From an uncultured Faecalibacterium sp. (lineage in GTDB: Bacteria; Bacillota; Clostridia; Oscillospirales; Ruminococcaceae), in assembly GCA_934561485.1 (NCBI GenBank), contig CAKTGS010000005.1:1-45811 (forward strand): 45,811 nt of DNA, read 5' to 3'. The notes beneath the pieces are model-generated. The model was not told where the DNA came from. It made no database searches and saw only the letters and a program-made list of their open reading frames with translations. Position numbers and translations under genes: made by a program. Positions 34,494-42,339 of this stretch are shown piece by piece (the stretch's first letter is position 1; the number at the start of each line of letters is the position of its first letter).

Positions 34494-34527
34494 AATTCTC
34501 CTTTACCTTTATTATATAAGGTATCCC

Positions 34528-34950
34528 TCAGCTGTTTTCCGGTTCCGCGGCGGCCGCCTGGGCTGCCTGCTCGGCCCGTTCTTCCCGGCGGGTCTCGCGG
34601 CGGCGCTCCTTGGCCAGCTGCTCCCGCAGAGCGGCGGCTTCCCGGCGCAGCACCTCGTTTTCAGCCTTTGCCTTGTCCTCGGCCAGCTTGGCCCGGGTGG
34701 CATCCGCAATGTAATCCTGGATCTGGCTGCGCATGTTCTCGGCGCTGCCGGTGCTCTTGCGGTATTCATCCAGATAGTCCATGGCGCAGAACACCGCCGC
34801 CCTGGTCACCGAAAGGTTTTCGTTCTCGTCCAGCAGTTTTGTAATGTCCTCATCCAGCTTTTTTGCCAGAGAAAGGATGTATTTTTCCGAGTCGGTCGTT
34901 GCAATGGCATACGGCGTCCCCGCGATATTCACCCGTACTTTGTTGACCAT
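34528..34950 (-). CDS. zapA: Cell-division protein ZapA
   Basis: A 140-residue FtsZ-ring-associated protein that bundles FtsZ filaments. The N-terminal domain reads NKVRVNIAGTPYAIATTDSEKYILSLAKKLDEDI (given in part as VNIAGTPY), with the tetramerising helix after TRAAVFCAMDYLDEY. Residues 75-125 form a long coiled coil, and the C-terminus is an Ala/Glu tail. AAAGGGG precedes the ATG. The coiled coil is longer than in E. coli ZapA. Confidence 0.9.
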   Translation of the reverse strand: MVNKVRVNIAGTPYAIATTDSEKYILSLAKKLDEDITKLLDENENLSVTRAAVFCAMDYLDEYRKSTGSAENMRSQIQDYIADATRAKLAEDKAKAENEVLRREAAALREQLAKERRRETRREERAEQAAQAAAAEPENS

Positions 34951-35140
34951 GGTTCAATTCCCCTTTTATCCATTTCCGCCCGGCTGCGGGCGGTTATTTC
35001 CTGTTTTCCGGTAGAAACGGCACCGTTTCCGGGAACGTTTCAGCGTCTTGACGTCTGCCGGAGCGAGTTTCCCGGCACATTTCTCCCGGAGTTACCTGCT
35101 GCAAAGCCGGCCCGGGCCGCAGAGCAGTGCTTTTTTCTCC
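34951..35140 (-). promoter_or_regulatory. Structured leader upstream of zapA
   Basis: Part of the 439-base gap between zapA and glgP. On the minus strand a TATAAT (35145-35150) could be the -10 box, with no good -35. The roughly 190-nt leader holds several inverted repeats: TGCCGG/CCGGCA, CGTC-TT-GACG, GAAACGG/CCGTTTC, and CCGCCCG/CGGGCGG just before the ribosome site. I recognise no known riboswitch class. Confidence 0.5.
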
Positions 35141-35253
35141 CTTTATTATAATATAAACGTGCGCGAAGAAAAAGTGGAATTTTTGAATTTTCAGCATATT
35201 TGTCAGAAAGTTGGTTCAAAAAATGGCAGTTACGGAAAAAAACACCGGATTCC

Positions 35254-35282
35254 TTGCATTTGCCAAATCTTCATATTATAAT
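35254..35282 (+). promoter_or_regulatory. sigmaA promoter of glgP
   Basis: TTGCAT (35254-35259), a 17-base spacer and TATAAT (35277-35282). The predicted start near 35289 gives a leader of about 100 nt. Confidence 0.88.
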
Positions 35283-35389
35283 ATCTTTGTTATGTTGGCA
35301 GCCTGTATCAGAGAGGGAAAGTACCTGCTGCCGTGAAATCGTTCAAGAAACTTAACAATTCATGCACTTATGCGGATAGGAGTACAGTT

Positions 35390-37795
35390 ATGACATCGAA
35401 AGAATTTGGCAAAATTCTTCAGGACAAGCTGACCAGCGAATACGGCGTGGAGCTGAGCGTGGCCTCCAAGCAGCAGATCTACCGGTCCCTTGCGCTGATC
35501 TGCCGCCAGATGATGAGCGAGAACCACAAAAAGTTCCAGTCCAAGGCCATTGGCACCGGTACCAAGCAGGTTTATTACCTCTGCATGGAGTTCCTGATGG
35601 GCCGCAGCCTGAAAACCAGCCTGCTGAACCTGGGCCTGGACGATGTGGCAAAGAAGGCCCTGGCCGATGCCGACATCAGCATCGACAGCATCTTTGAGGA
35701 AGAGCCGGATGCCGGCCTGGGCAATGGCGGTCTGGGCCGCCTGGCTGCCTGCTACCTGGACGGCATGGCCACCACCGGCATCTGCGGCACCGGCTACTCC
35801 ATCCTGTATGAGTACGGCATTTTCAAGCAGAAGATCGTGGACGGCTGGCAGCAGGAGCGTGCTGACAACTGGCTGCCCGGCGGTCAGGTCTGGCTGAAGA
35901 GCCACCCGGACCAGGCCGTGGAAGTGCGCTTTGACGGCGAGATCCGCGAGAACTGGGACAATGGCTTCCATTATATCCAGCACACCAACTACAACAGCGT
36001 CATGGCCATTCCCTCCGATATGTACGTGCAGGGTTATGACGGCAAGGGCGTTGCCAAGCTGCGTCTGTGGCAGGCCAAGGCGCCGGACTTTGATATGTCC
36101 AGCTTCTCTCTGGGCAACTACAACACTGCCATGAGCAAAAACGCCAATGCAGAGCTGATCTCCAAGGTGCTGTACCCCAACGACAACCACGTGGAAGGCA
36201 AGATCCTGCGCCTGCGCCAGCAGTACTTCCTGTCGGCTGCTTCCATCGGCGATATCGTGCAGAACCACCTGTCCAGCTATGCAACGCTGGAGAACCTGCC
36301 CGATAAGGTCGCCATCCAGCTGAACGATACCCACCCCACTCTGGCCATCCCCGAGATGATGCGCATCCTGCTGGATGAGTGCGGCTTTGACTGGGACAAG
36401 GCCTTCGGCATCTGCCAGAAGGTATTCTCCTACACCAACCACACCGTTATGGCCGAGGCTCTGGAGAAGTGGAATGTGGACATCTTCAAGATGACCCTGC
36501 CCCGCATCTATCAGATCGTGGTCGAGATGGACCGCCGCGCCCGCGAAGAGCTGGCCAAGGTGTTCCCTGGCGACCAGGGCAAGATCGACTATATGGCACT
36601 GATCGGTGACAACCAGGTGCGCATGGCCAACATCTGCGCCTACACCGCCAACAGCATCAACGGCGTGTCCAAGCTGCACAGCGAGATCATCAAGGACAGC
36701 GTATTCCACGACTACTACCTGTTCAAGCCCCGGGCCTTCAAGAACGTGACCAACGGCATTGCTTACCGCCGCTGGCTGCTGGCCTCCAACCCGGAGCTGT
36801 GCAAGCTGCTGGACGAGACCATTGGCGAGGACTACAAGCACGATGCTTCCAACCTGTCCAAGCTGAACAAGTTTGAGAACGACAAGACCGTGCTCAAGCG
36901 CCTGAACGAGATCAAGCTGGAAAACAAGAAGAACTTTGCCAACTACCTGTCCAAGAGCACCGGCCAGGTGATCGACCCGGGCTCCATCTTCGACTGCCAG
37001 GTCAAGCGTATGCACGAGTACAAGCGCCAGCACCTGAATGCGCTGAACATCGCTGCCCAGTACCTGTACCTGAAGGAGAACCCCAACGCCGACTTCATCC
37101 CCAAGACTTATATCTTCGGCGCAAAGGCTGCCCCCGGTTACTACATGGCCAAGCAGATGATCCGCATGATCTGCAAGCTGGGCGACCTGATCAACAACGA
37201 CCCCGCCGTGCGCGACAAGCTGCGCGTGGTCTACCTGGAAGAGTACTGCGTGTCCCTGAGCGAGCACCTGATGCCCGCCGCCGAGGTGTCCGAGCAGATC
37301 TCTCTGGCAGGCACTGAGGCTTCCGGTACCGGCAACATGAAGTTCATGCTGAACGGTGCTATCACCCTGGGCACCCTGGACGGCGCAAACGTGGAGATCG
37401 CAGACGCTGCCGGCAAGGAGAACGAGCTGATCTTTGGTATGCTGACCCCCGAGGTGAACAACCTGAAGCAGGTGGGCTACCATCCCAAGGCCTTCATCAT
37501 GGGCGATGATGTTGCCAACAACGCCCTGAACTTCCTGGAGCGCGGCTGGAACGGCGAGAACTTCCACGAAGTGACCGAGAATCTGCGCAGCAGCGACCCG
37601 TATATGGTCATGGCCGACTTTGCGGATTACCGCCGTGCACAGGCCGACCTGCAGAAGCTGTATGCCGACCGTGAAAAGTGGGCACACATGAGCCTGAAGA
37701 ACATTGCCAACAGCGGCATCTTCAGCGCCGACCGCTCTGTGCTGGATTACGCACACGACATCTGGTATGCTTCTCCGGTGCCCATGGGTAAGTAA
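35390..37795 (+). CDS. glgP: Glycogen/alpha-glucan phosphorylase
   Basis: An 801-residue enzyme that releases glucose-1-phosphate from glycogen or maltodextrin with inorganic phosphate. The GT35 fold is recognisable by NGGLGRLAACYLDGMAT, NDTHPTLAIPEMMR, RMHEYKRQHLNALN and the pyridoxal-phosphate segment EASGTGNMKFMLNGA with Lys651. The ATG at 35390 is chosen because AGGAG lies 7 nt before it and the length then equals other GlgP enzymes; a GTG 19 codons earlier has no ribosome site. The strong codon bias suggests high expression. No other glg gene is adjacent. Confidence 0.96.
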   Translation: MTSKEFGKILQDKLTSEYGVELSVASKQQIYRSLALICRQMMSENHKKFQSKAIGTGTKQVYYLCMEFLMGRSLKTSLLNLGLDDVAKKALADADISIDSIFEEEPDAGLGNGGLGRLAACYLDGMATTGICGTGYSILYEYGIFKQKIVDGWQQERADNWLPGGQVWLKSHPDQAVEVRFDGEIRENWDNGFHYIQHTNYNSVMAIPSDMYVQGYDGKGVAKLRLWQAKAPDFDMSSFSLGNYNTAMSKNANAELISKVLYPNDNHVEGKILRLRQQYFLSAASIGDIVQNHLSSYATLENLPDKVAIQLNDTHPTLAIPEMMRILLDECGFDWDKAFGICQKVFSYTNHTVMAEALEKWNVDIFKMTLPRIYQIVVEMDRRAREELAKVFPGDQGKIDYMALIGDNQVRMANICAYTANSINGVSKLHSEIIKDSVFHDYYLFKPRAFKNVTNGIAYRRWLLASNPELCKLLDETIGEDYKHDASNLSKLNKFENDKTVLKRLNEIKLENKKNFANYLSKSTGQVIDPGSIFDCQVKRMHEYKRQHLNALNIAAQYLYLKENPNADFIPKTYIFGAKAAPGYYMAKQMIRMICKLGDLINNDPAVRDKLRVVYLEEYCVSLSEHLMPAAEVSEQISLAGTEASGTGNMKFMLNGAITLGTLDGANVEIADAAGKENELIFGMLTPEVNNLKQVGYHPKAFIMGDDVANNALNFLERGWNGENFHEVTENLRSSDPYMVMADFADYRRAQADLQKLYADREKWAHMSLKNIANSGIFSADRSVLDYAHDIWYASPVPMGK

Positions 37796-37817
37796 TCAGA
37801 ACCCTGTAAAATCCATC

Positions 37818-37852
37818 AGCCCCGGCGGCATTTGGCCCGCCGGGGCTTTTTT
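37818..37852 (+). terminator. Intrinsic terminator between glgP and the GH13 gene
   Basis: An 11-bp perfect GC-rich stem (37818-37828 with 37837-37847) is followed by six T (37847-37852). Its end is only 4 nt from the Shine-Dalgarno of the next gene, so it may also act as an attenuator. Confidence 0.9.
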
Positions 37853-37870
37853 GAGAAAGGACGACCGCTT

Positions 37871-39727
37871 TTGTCTTGTCTGTTCAACAGCTATGATCCC
37901 TATTTCAAGCAGCCCTTTGGTGCTGTGCGTGCCGGGCAGACCGTGCACCTGACCCTGTGCATTCCGGAAGAGCTGGGCTATGTGGACCCGCACCTGGTTC
38001 TCCAAAAGGAGGGCAAGTACGATGTGCCCGTGCACTACCGCATGAAGTTTGACGGCCAGACGCCCAAACAGAACCACTTTTCGGTGGACGTGACCCTGGG
38101 CGATGTGGGCCTGTACTTCTATTATTTTGACCTGTACACCGACTTCCGCCGCATTGTGCGCGGGCCGGACAACTGCGGCGTGGTGAGCTGGCAGGATGGT
38201 GAAAAGTGGCAGATCACCGTATACGATGCCGGGTTCCAGTCCCCCGAGTGCATCAAGGGCAAGGTGTTCTACCAGATCTTCCCGGACCGCTTCTGCGAAG
38301 GCATCGAGAACAAGCCCATGCCTTTTCCGGACCGGCTGTACCAGGCCGACAAGCACGCTGAGCCCTTCTGGCAGCCCAACGAGACCGGCGGCCACCTGAA
38401 CGAGGACTATTTTGGCGGCGATCTGGAGGGCATCCGCATCAAGCTGCCCTACCTGCACGAGATGGGCGTGGACTACATTTATCTCAACCCCATCTTCGAG
38501 GCCCACTCCAACCACCGCTACAACACCGCCGACTACCTCAACGTGGACCCGCTGCTGGGCACCAACGAGGAATTTGAGGTGCTGTGCAAAGAAGCCGCCA
38601 AGTACGGCATTGGCCTTGTGCTGGACGGTGTATTCAGCCACACCGGCTCCGACAGCCGCTACTTCAACCGCGAGGGCCGCTACGGCGAGGGCGGTGCCTA
38701 CCGCGACCCCAATTCCCCCTACCGCAGCTGGTACGACTTTGACCCCAAGTATAAGGGCGGCTACCGCAGCTGGTGGGGCTTCGAGACCCTGCCGGAGGTC
38801 AACGAAGAGAATCCCTCCTATGTGGAATTCATCACCGGCGAAGGCGGCGTGATCGACACCTGGCTGCGCCGCGGTGCCGCCGGCTTCCGGCTGGATGTGG
38901 CCGATGAGCTACCGGACGACTTCATTGAAAAGATCCGCGCTGCCGTCAAGCGGGTCAGCCCGGAAAAGTTCCTGCTGGGTGAAGTGTGGGAGGACGCTAC
39001 CACCAAATACGGCTTTGGCCAGCGCCGCACCTACCTACTGGGCAAAGGGCTGGACAGCGTAATGAACTACCCGTTCAAGAACGCCGTGCTGGATTTTGTC
39101 AAGGGCAAGCCCGCCGACCAGGCCATGGGCGAGATTTTGTCCATCTGCGAGCACTACCCTGCCCCTGCTCTGGACACTGCCCTGAACTTTCTGTCCACCC
39201 ACGACACCGAACGCGCACTGACCGTGATCGCGGACGAACCGGCCAACGGCCGGGGCCGCGAGTGGCAGAGCGGCCGCAGCGTGACCGGCGATGCCTACGA
39301 GGAGGGCATGCTGCGCCTGCGCATGGCCTATGCCATCATCTACACCCTGCCCGGTGTGCCCTGCCTGTACTACGGCGATGAGATTGGAATGCAGGGCTAC
39401 CGCGACCCCTTCAACCGGGCATTCTACTGCTGGGACAGCCACGAAGAGCGCCTGCGCCCGGTGCTTGCCCAGCTGGCCCAGCTGCGCCGCACCTGCGAAG
39501 CCTTCCGCACCGGCGGACTTCGGGTGCTGCGGGCCGAAGGCGGTGTGCTGCACTACCAGCGCGTGGGCGATTTTGAAACTGCCGAGATCATCGTGAACCG
39601 CTCGGAACACATCATTGTGGAGCCGCTGGCCTCCGGCAAGCACACCGAGGTAAACCCCATGGGCTTTACCATTGTGGTGGAAGAAAACGGTCATAATCCG
39701 AACCACAGCTATTACGACATTCAGTGA
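37871..39727 (+). CDS. GH13 alpha-glucan hydrolase (neopullulanase/cyclomaltodextrinase-like)
   Basis: A 618-residue glycoside hydrolase of family 13 that cleaves or rearranges alpha-1,4/1,6-glucans; no signal peptide, so it is cytoplasmic. An N-terminal beta domain (about 1-120) precedes the catalytic barrel, as in neopullulanases. The catalytic residues are Asp342 (GFRLDVADE), Glu371 (LLGEVWEDATTKYG) and Asp445 (FLSTHDTERAL); LDGVFSHTGSDSRYFN and YYGDEIGMQGYRDPFNR are further family blocks. TTG at 37871 is taken as start because AAAGGA lies 9 nt before it; a TTG at 37832 falls inside the terminator stem. Together with glgP it would degrade storage or imported glucans. Exact specificity is uncertain. 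Confidence 0.92.
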   Translation: MSCLFNSYDPYFKQPFGAVRAGQTVHLTLCIPEELGYVDPHLVLQKEGKYDVPVHYRMKFDGQTPKQNHFSVDVTLGDVGLYFYYFDLYTDFRRIVRGPDNCGVVSWQDGEKWQITVYDAGFQSPECIKGKVFYQIFPDRFCEGIENKPMPFPDRLYQADKHAEPFWQPNETGGHLNEDYFGGDLEGIRIKLPYLHEMGVDYIYLNPIFEAHSNHRYNTADYLNVDPLLGTNEEFEVLCKEAAKYGIGLVLDGVFSHTGSDSRYFNREGRYGEGGAYRDPNSPYRSWYDFDPKYKGGYRSWWGFETLPEVNEENPSYVEFITGEGGVIDTWLRRGAAGFRLDVADELPDDFIEKIRAAVKRVSPEKFLLGEVWEDATTKYGFGQRRTYLLGKGLDSVMNYPFKNAVLDFVKGKPADQAMGEILSICEHYPAPALDTALNFLSTHDTERALTVIADEPANGRGREWQSGRSVTGDAYEEGMLRLRMAYAIIYTLPGVPCLYYGDEIGMQGYRDPFNRAFYCWDSHEERLRPVLAQLAQLRRTCEAFRTGGLRVLRAEGGVLHYQRVGDFETAEIIVNRSEHIIVEPLASGKHTEVNPMGFTIVVEENGHNPNHSYYDIQ

Positions 39728-39746
39728 TGCCTGCGGGGCTGTAACG

Positions 39747-39872
39747 ATTTAAAATGCTCTCCGCTTGCGCTCTGAGCATCTATAGTGGAATTTTATTTTT
39801 TATCTGTAAGTCGGGAAGATCTGCGGATCTTCCCGACTTACTTTTTCACGGGGAGGGACGCAACGGCTGACG
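39747..39872 (+). repeat. Two-hairpin structured repeat, copy 2
   Basis: Homologous to 18670-18794 in the same orientation. Hairpin 1 is ATGCTC/GAGCAT (39754-39759 with 39774-39779); hairpin 2 is a perfect 16-bp stem (39806-39821 with 39826-39841) capped by C(TGCG)G and followed by five T. It starts 20 bases after the GH13 stop in the same direction and could end that transcript. The rest of the gap, 39873-40005, holds only a weak CACGG/CCGTG hairpin and AT-rich sequence. Confidence 0.8.
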
Positions 39873-40005
39873 GACCGTTTTTTTCCACACGGCCTTCTTC
39901 CGTGAAAATGCGTTTGTGTCAACTCTGAACGCGGCATTTCTTTCAGGCTTTTTCCCCATTTTAGTCTATATTTTGTTTTCTGCGCAACGTTCCAGTAAAA
40001 AACGC

Positions 40006-40036
40006 TTGACCTTCCCCCAAGGGGATGCCGTATAAT
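40006..40036 (+). promoter_or_regulatory. Probable promoter of the nfeD-SPFH pair
   Basis: TTGACC (40006-40011) and TATAAT (40031-40036) with a long 19-base spacer. The spacer contains CCTTCCCCCAAGGGG, the same string as the terminus of the palindromic repeat at 32253-32411. Confidence 0.6.
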
Positions 40037-40059
40037 AGCAGCATAAGGAGGGACCCGCA

Positions 40060-40509
40060 ATGCAAATCGATCCATTCTTCTGGCTCATCGCCGCCGTGGG
40101 CTTTCTGGTTCTGGAAGCAGCCACGGTCAACATGACCTCTGTATGGTTTGCCATCGGCGCAGCTGCCGCCTTGATCAGCTGCCTGTTCACCGGCTCGTTC
40201 CGGGTACAGGCTGTGATCTTTTTGGTGGTCAGCATCCTGTGCCTGCTGGCATTCCGCCCGCTGGCCGCCCGGCTGCGCACCAAACCTACCGCCACCAACG
40301 GGGACCGTGCCCTGGGCCGGGAAGCCATCGTGCTCACCCCGGTCACCTTCGACACCCCTGGCCGCGTCCGCCTGGACGGCGTGGACTGGAATGCCCGTTG
40401 CGTGACCCCCGGCGATGTTCTGGCACCCGGCAGCCGCTGCCGCGTGACCGAGATCCACAGCACCCTGCTTGTGGTTGAGCCGATCCTGACCGAAAGCCGC
40501 CAGGGCTGA
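40060..40509 (+). CDS. NfeD-like membrane protein
   Basis: A 149-residue protein of the short NfeD type. Two or three hydrophobic helices (PFFWLIAAVGFLVLEAATV, VWFAIGAAAALISCLF, VQAVIFLVVSILCLLAF) are followed by a soluble OB-fold-like domain of about 65 residues (GREAIVLTPVTFDTPGRVRLDG...GDVLAPGSRCRVTEI). NfeD proteins work with the SPFH protein usually encoded beside them, and here that gene follows by 41 nt. They are thought to organise membrane microdomains. AGGAGG precedes the ATG. Confidence 0.92.
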   Translation: MQIDPFFWLIAAVGFLVLEAATVNMTSVWFAIGAAAALISCLFTGSFRVQAVIFLVVSILCLLAFRPLAARLRTKPTATNGDRALGREAIVLTPVTFDTPGRVRLDGVDWNARCVTPGDVLAPGSRCRVTEIHSTLLVVEPILTESRQG

Positions 40510-40550
40510 CGCCTTGCAGCAGACACACCCATTGAAAAAGGAGAAGCACT

Positions 40551-41456
40551 ATGATCCCGTTCTTTCTGATCCTCGCGCTGGTCTTTGTGGTTCTGTTGGT
40601 GGTGATCACCAACATTGTCATTGTTCCGCAGTCCATGGTCTACGTCATCGAGCGGCTGGGCAGCTACTCCGCCACCTGGTCTGCCGGCCTGCATGTCAAG
40701 ATCCCGTTTGTTGAGCGCATTGCCAAAAAGGTAAGCCTGAAAGAGCAGGTCGCCGATTTTCCCCCTCAGCCGGTCATTACCCGCGATAACGTGACCATGC
40801 AGATCGACACCGTGGTGTTCTTCCAGGTCATGGACGCAAAGCTGTATACCTACGGCGTCAACCAGCCCATTGCCGCCATTGAGAGCCTGTCCGCCACCAC
40901 CCTGCGCAACATCATTGGTGAAATGGAGCTGGACCACACCCTGACCAGCCGCGATGTGATCAACGGCAAGATCACCGCCATTCTGGACGAAGCCACCGAC
41001 AAGTGGGGCATCAAGGTGAACCGCGTGGAAGTGAAGAACATCATTCCCCCGCGGGAGATCCAGGAAGCCATGGAAAAGCAGATGAAGGCCGAGCGCGAAA
41101 AGCGCGCCGTCATTTTGAAGGCTGATGGTGAAAAGCAGGCTGCCATCACCGCCGCCGAAGGCGAAAAGGAAGCCGCCATCCTGCGGGCCGATGCCGTCAA
41201 GCAGCAGCGCATTCTGGAAGCCGAAGGCGAAGCCCAGGCCATTCTGGCCGTGCAGAAGGCCAACGCCGATGCCATCCGCCTGCTGAACGAGGCCATGCCC
41301 AGCGACAAGGTGCTGGCCATCCGCAGCCTGGAAGCTCTGGCCAAGGTGGCCAATGGCAAGGCTACCAAGATCATCATTCCTTCGGAGCTGCAGAACCTGG
41401 GCGGCGTGATCCCCAGCATCAAAGAGCTGGTCACCGAGCCGAAGGACGCCGAGTAA
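40551..41456 (+). CDS. SPFH/band 7 (stomatin-like) protein
   Basis: A 301-residue membrane-associated scaffold. One N-terminal helix (FLILALVFVVLLVVITNIVIV) precedes the SPFH domain (VIERLGSYSATWSAGLHVKIPFVERI...FFQVMDAKLYTYGVNQP). A charged Ala/Glu-rich helix that drives oligomerisation follows (about 180-250, KAEREKRAVILKADGEKQAA). The C-terminus is IIIPSELQNLGGVIPSIKELV. AAAGGAG precedes the ATG. The pair with NfeD is the classical stomatin operon; partner proteins beyond NfeD are unknown here. Confidence 0.95.
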   Translation: MIPFFLILALVFVVLLVVITNIVIVPQSMVYVIERLGSYSATWSAGLHVKIPFVERIAKKVSLKEQVADFPPQPVITRDNVTMQIDTVVFFQVMDAKLYTYGVNQPIAAIESLSATTLRNIIGEMELDHTLTSRDVINGKITAILDEATDKWGIKVNRVEVKNIIPPREIQEAMEKQMKAEREKRAVILKADGEKQAAITAAEGEKEAAILRADAVKQQRILEAEGEAQAILAVQKANADAIRLLNEAMPSDKVLAIRSLEALAKVANGKATKIIIPSELQNLGGVIPSIKELVTEPKDAE

Positions 41457-41478
41457 ACACTTTATAAAAGGATACCTT

Positions 41479-41613
41479 CCTCGCCCTCTCAGCCTCACTT
41501 CGTTCGGCAGCTCCCCCAAAGTGGGAGCCTTTGGCAGTCCGGTAAAGTTTCTGTTTCTGCCAAAGCCTCTCCCTTTGGGAGAGGTGTCACGGAACGTGAC
41601 GGAGAGGGCGAGG
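41479..41613. repeat. Palindromic MITE-like repeat upstream of the YhcH gene
   Basis: A 135-base element with terminal inverted repeats of about 58 bases. The left end is CCTCGCCCTCTC (41479-41490), matched by GAGAGGGCGAGG (41602-41613); both arms end at CTTTGGCAG/CTGCCAAAG. Each arm has an inner hairpin CTCCC/GGGAG type. No open frame. It ends about 9 bases before the ribosome site of the next gene, so the YhcH transcript must pass through it or start inside it. Confidence 0.75.
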
Positions 41614-41635
41614 CCGTTTGTGGAGGAACATTTTT

Positions 41636-42112
41636 ATGATCTACGATACTCTGAACAACCTGCCCAACTATCTGGGCGTCAGCGACAATCTGGACACCGT
41701 CATCGAGTACATCATGGCCCGGGATATTACCACCCTGCCCGCCGGGCGCACCCGCATTGACGGCGAAAAAGCCGTGGTCACCGTGAGCACCGTCACGCCC
41801 CAGAGCTCCGACAAGGCGCTGTTCCAGCGCCACGATGCCCACATCGTGCTGGAAACCGATCTGGACGGCAGCGAGCTGTTTGAGGTGAGCCTGGCCGAGC
41901 TGACCCCCACCAAACCCACCGATGAAGCCGCGGATACCACCGTGGGCACCGCCGGCACCAGCATTGCCGGTATGCTGTGCGAGGGCCGTTTTGCCCTGTA
42001 TCTGGCCGGGGAGCCCTACAAATCCGGCCTGAAAGCCCAGGGCTGCGGCAAGCTGAAAAAGGCCGTGTTCACCATTGAACTGGACCCGGACGAAGAAGAG
42101 CCCGAGGAATAA
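41636..42112 (+). CDS. YhcH/YjgK/YiaL family protein
   Basis: A 158-residue protein of the DUF386 family, cupin-like beta proteins associated with sugar or sialic-acid metabolism and related to the beta-galactosidase small subunit. The N-terminus MIYDTLNNLPNYLGVSDNLDTVIEYI and the segment LFQRHDAHIVLETDLDGSE are typical; the His in RHDAHI is a usual metal ligand. The ATG at 41636 follows GGAGG. No sugar catabolic genes are adjacent, so the substrate is unknown. The C-terminal tail is acidic (DPDEEEPEE). Confidence 0.9.
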   Translation: MIYDTLNNLPNYLGVSDNLDTVIEYIMARDITTLPAGRTRIDGEKAVVTVSTVTPQSSDKALFQRHDAHIVLETDLDGSELFEVSLAELTPTKPTDEAADTTVGTAGTSIAGMLCEGRFALYLAGEPYKSGLKAQGCGKLKKAVFTIELDPDEEEPEE

Positions 42113-42127
42113 CCCACACAAACAACA

Positions 42128-42172
42128 CCGCCCCTGCCGGAAAAGCTTTTCCGGCAGGGGCGGCGCATTTTT
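42128..42172. terminator. Strong terminator after the YhcH gene
   Basis: An 18-bp perfect inverted repeat without a central loop (42128-42145 with 42146-42163), then a short spacer and T7. It converges with the end of the ABC operon and the 52-residue protein gene from the right. Confidence 0.9.
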
Positions 42173-42179
42173 TTACACC

Positions 42180-42338
42180 TTACTTTTTATCCTGCGGGTC
42201 ATCCAATCCTTGGAACATCACTATGCCCAGACTTGTAAAGCTGGCGCCCAGCGCAAAACCCACTGTCCCCATCGACACGCTGAACAAAACGCCCATAGCA
42301 ACGCCGAACAGGATGCCCGCGATTTGACTTTTCTTCAT
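42180..42338 (-). CDS. Small 52-residue membrane protein
   Basis: A short protein starting MKKSQIAGILFGVAMGVLFS, with two closely spaced hydrophobic stretches rich in Gly (SVSMGTVGFALGASFTSLGIVMF) and an acidic/lysine end. The ATG overlaps the permease stop region (TAAAATG) and AAAGG lies about 13 nt upstream, so it is translationally linked to the ABC genes. It may be a small partner of the exporter; I recognise no named family. Confidence 0.7.
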   Translation of the reverse strand: MKKSQIAGILFGVAMGVLFSVSMGTVGFALGASFTSLGIVMFQGLDDPQDKK

Positions 42339-42339
42339 T

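Noticed and set aside
34951..35140. Known riboswitch (c-di-AMP, THF, purine, ZTP) upstream of zapA
   Set aside because: None of the conserved core strings of these classes was recognised.
37832..37870. Upstream TTG start for the GH13 gene
   Set aside because: It lies within the terminator stem and lacks a ribosome site; TTG at 37871 follows AAAGGA.
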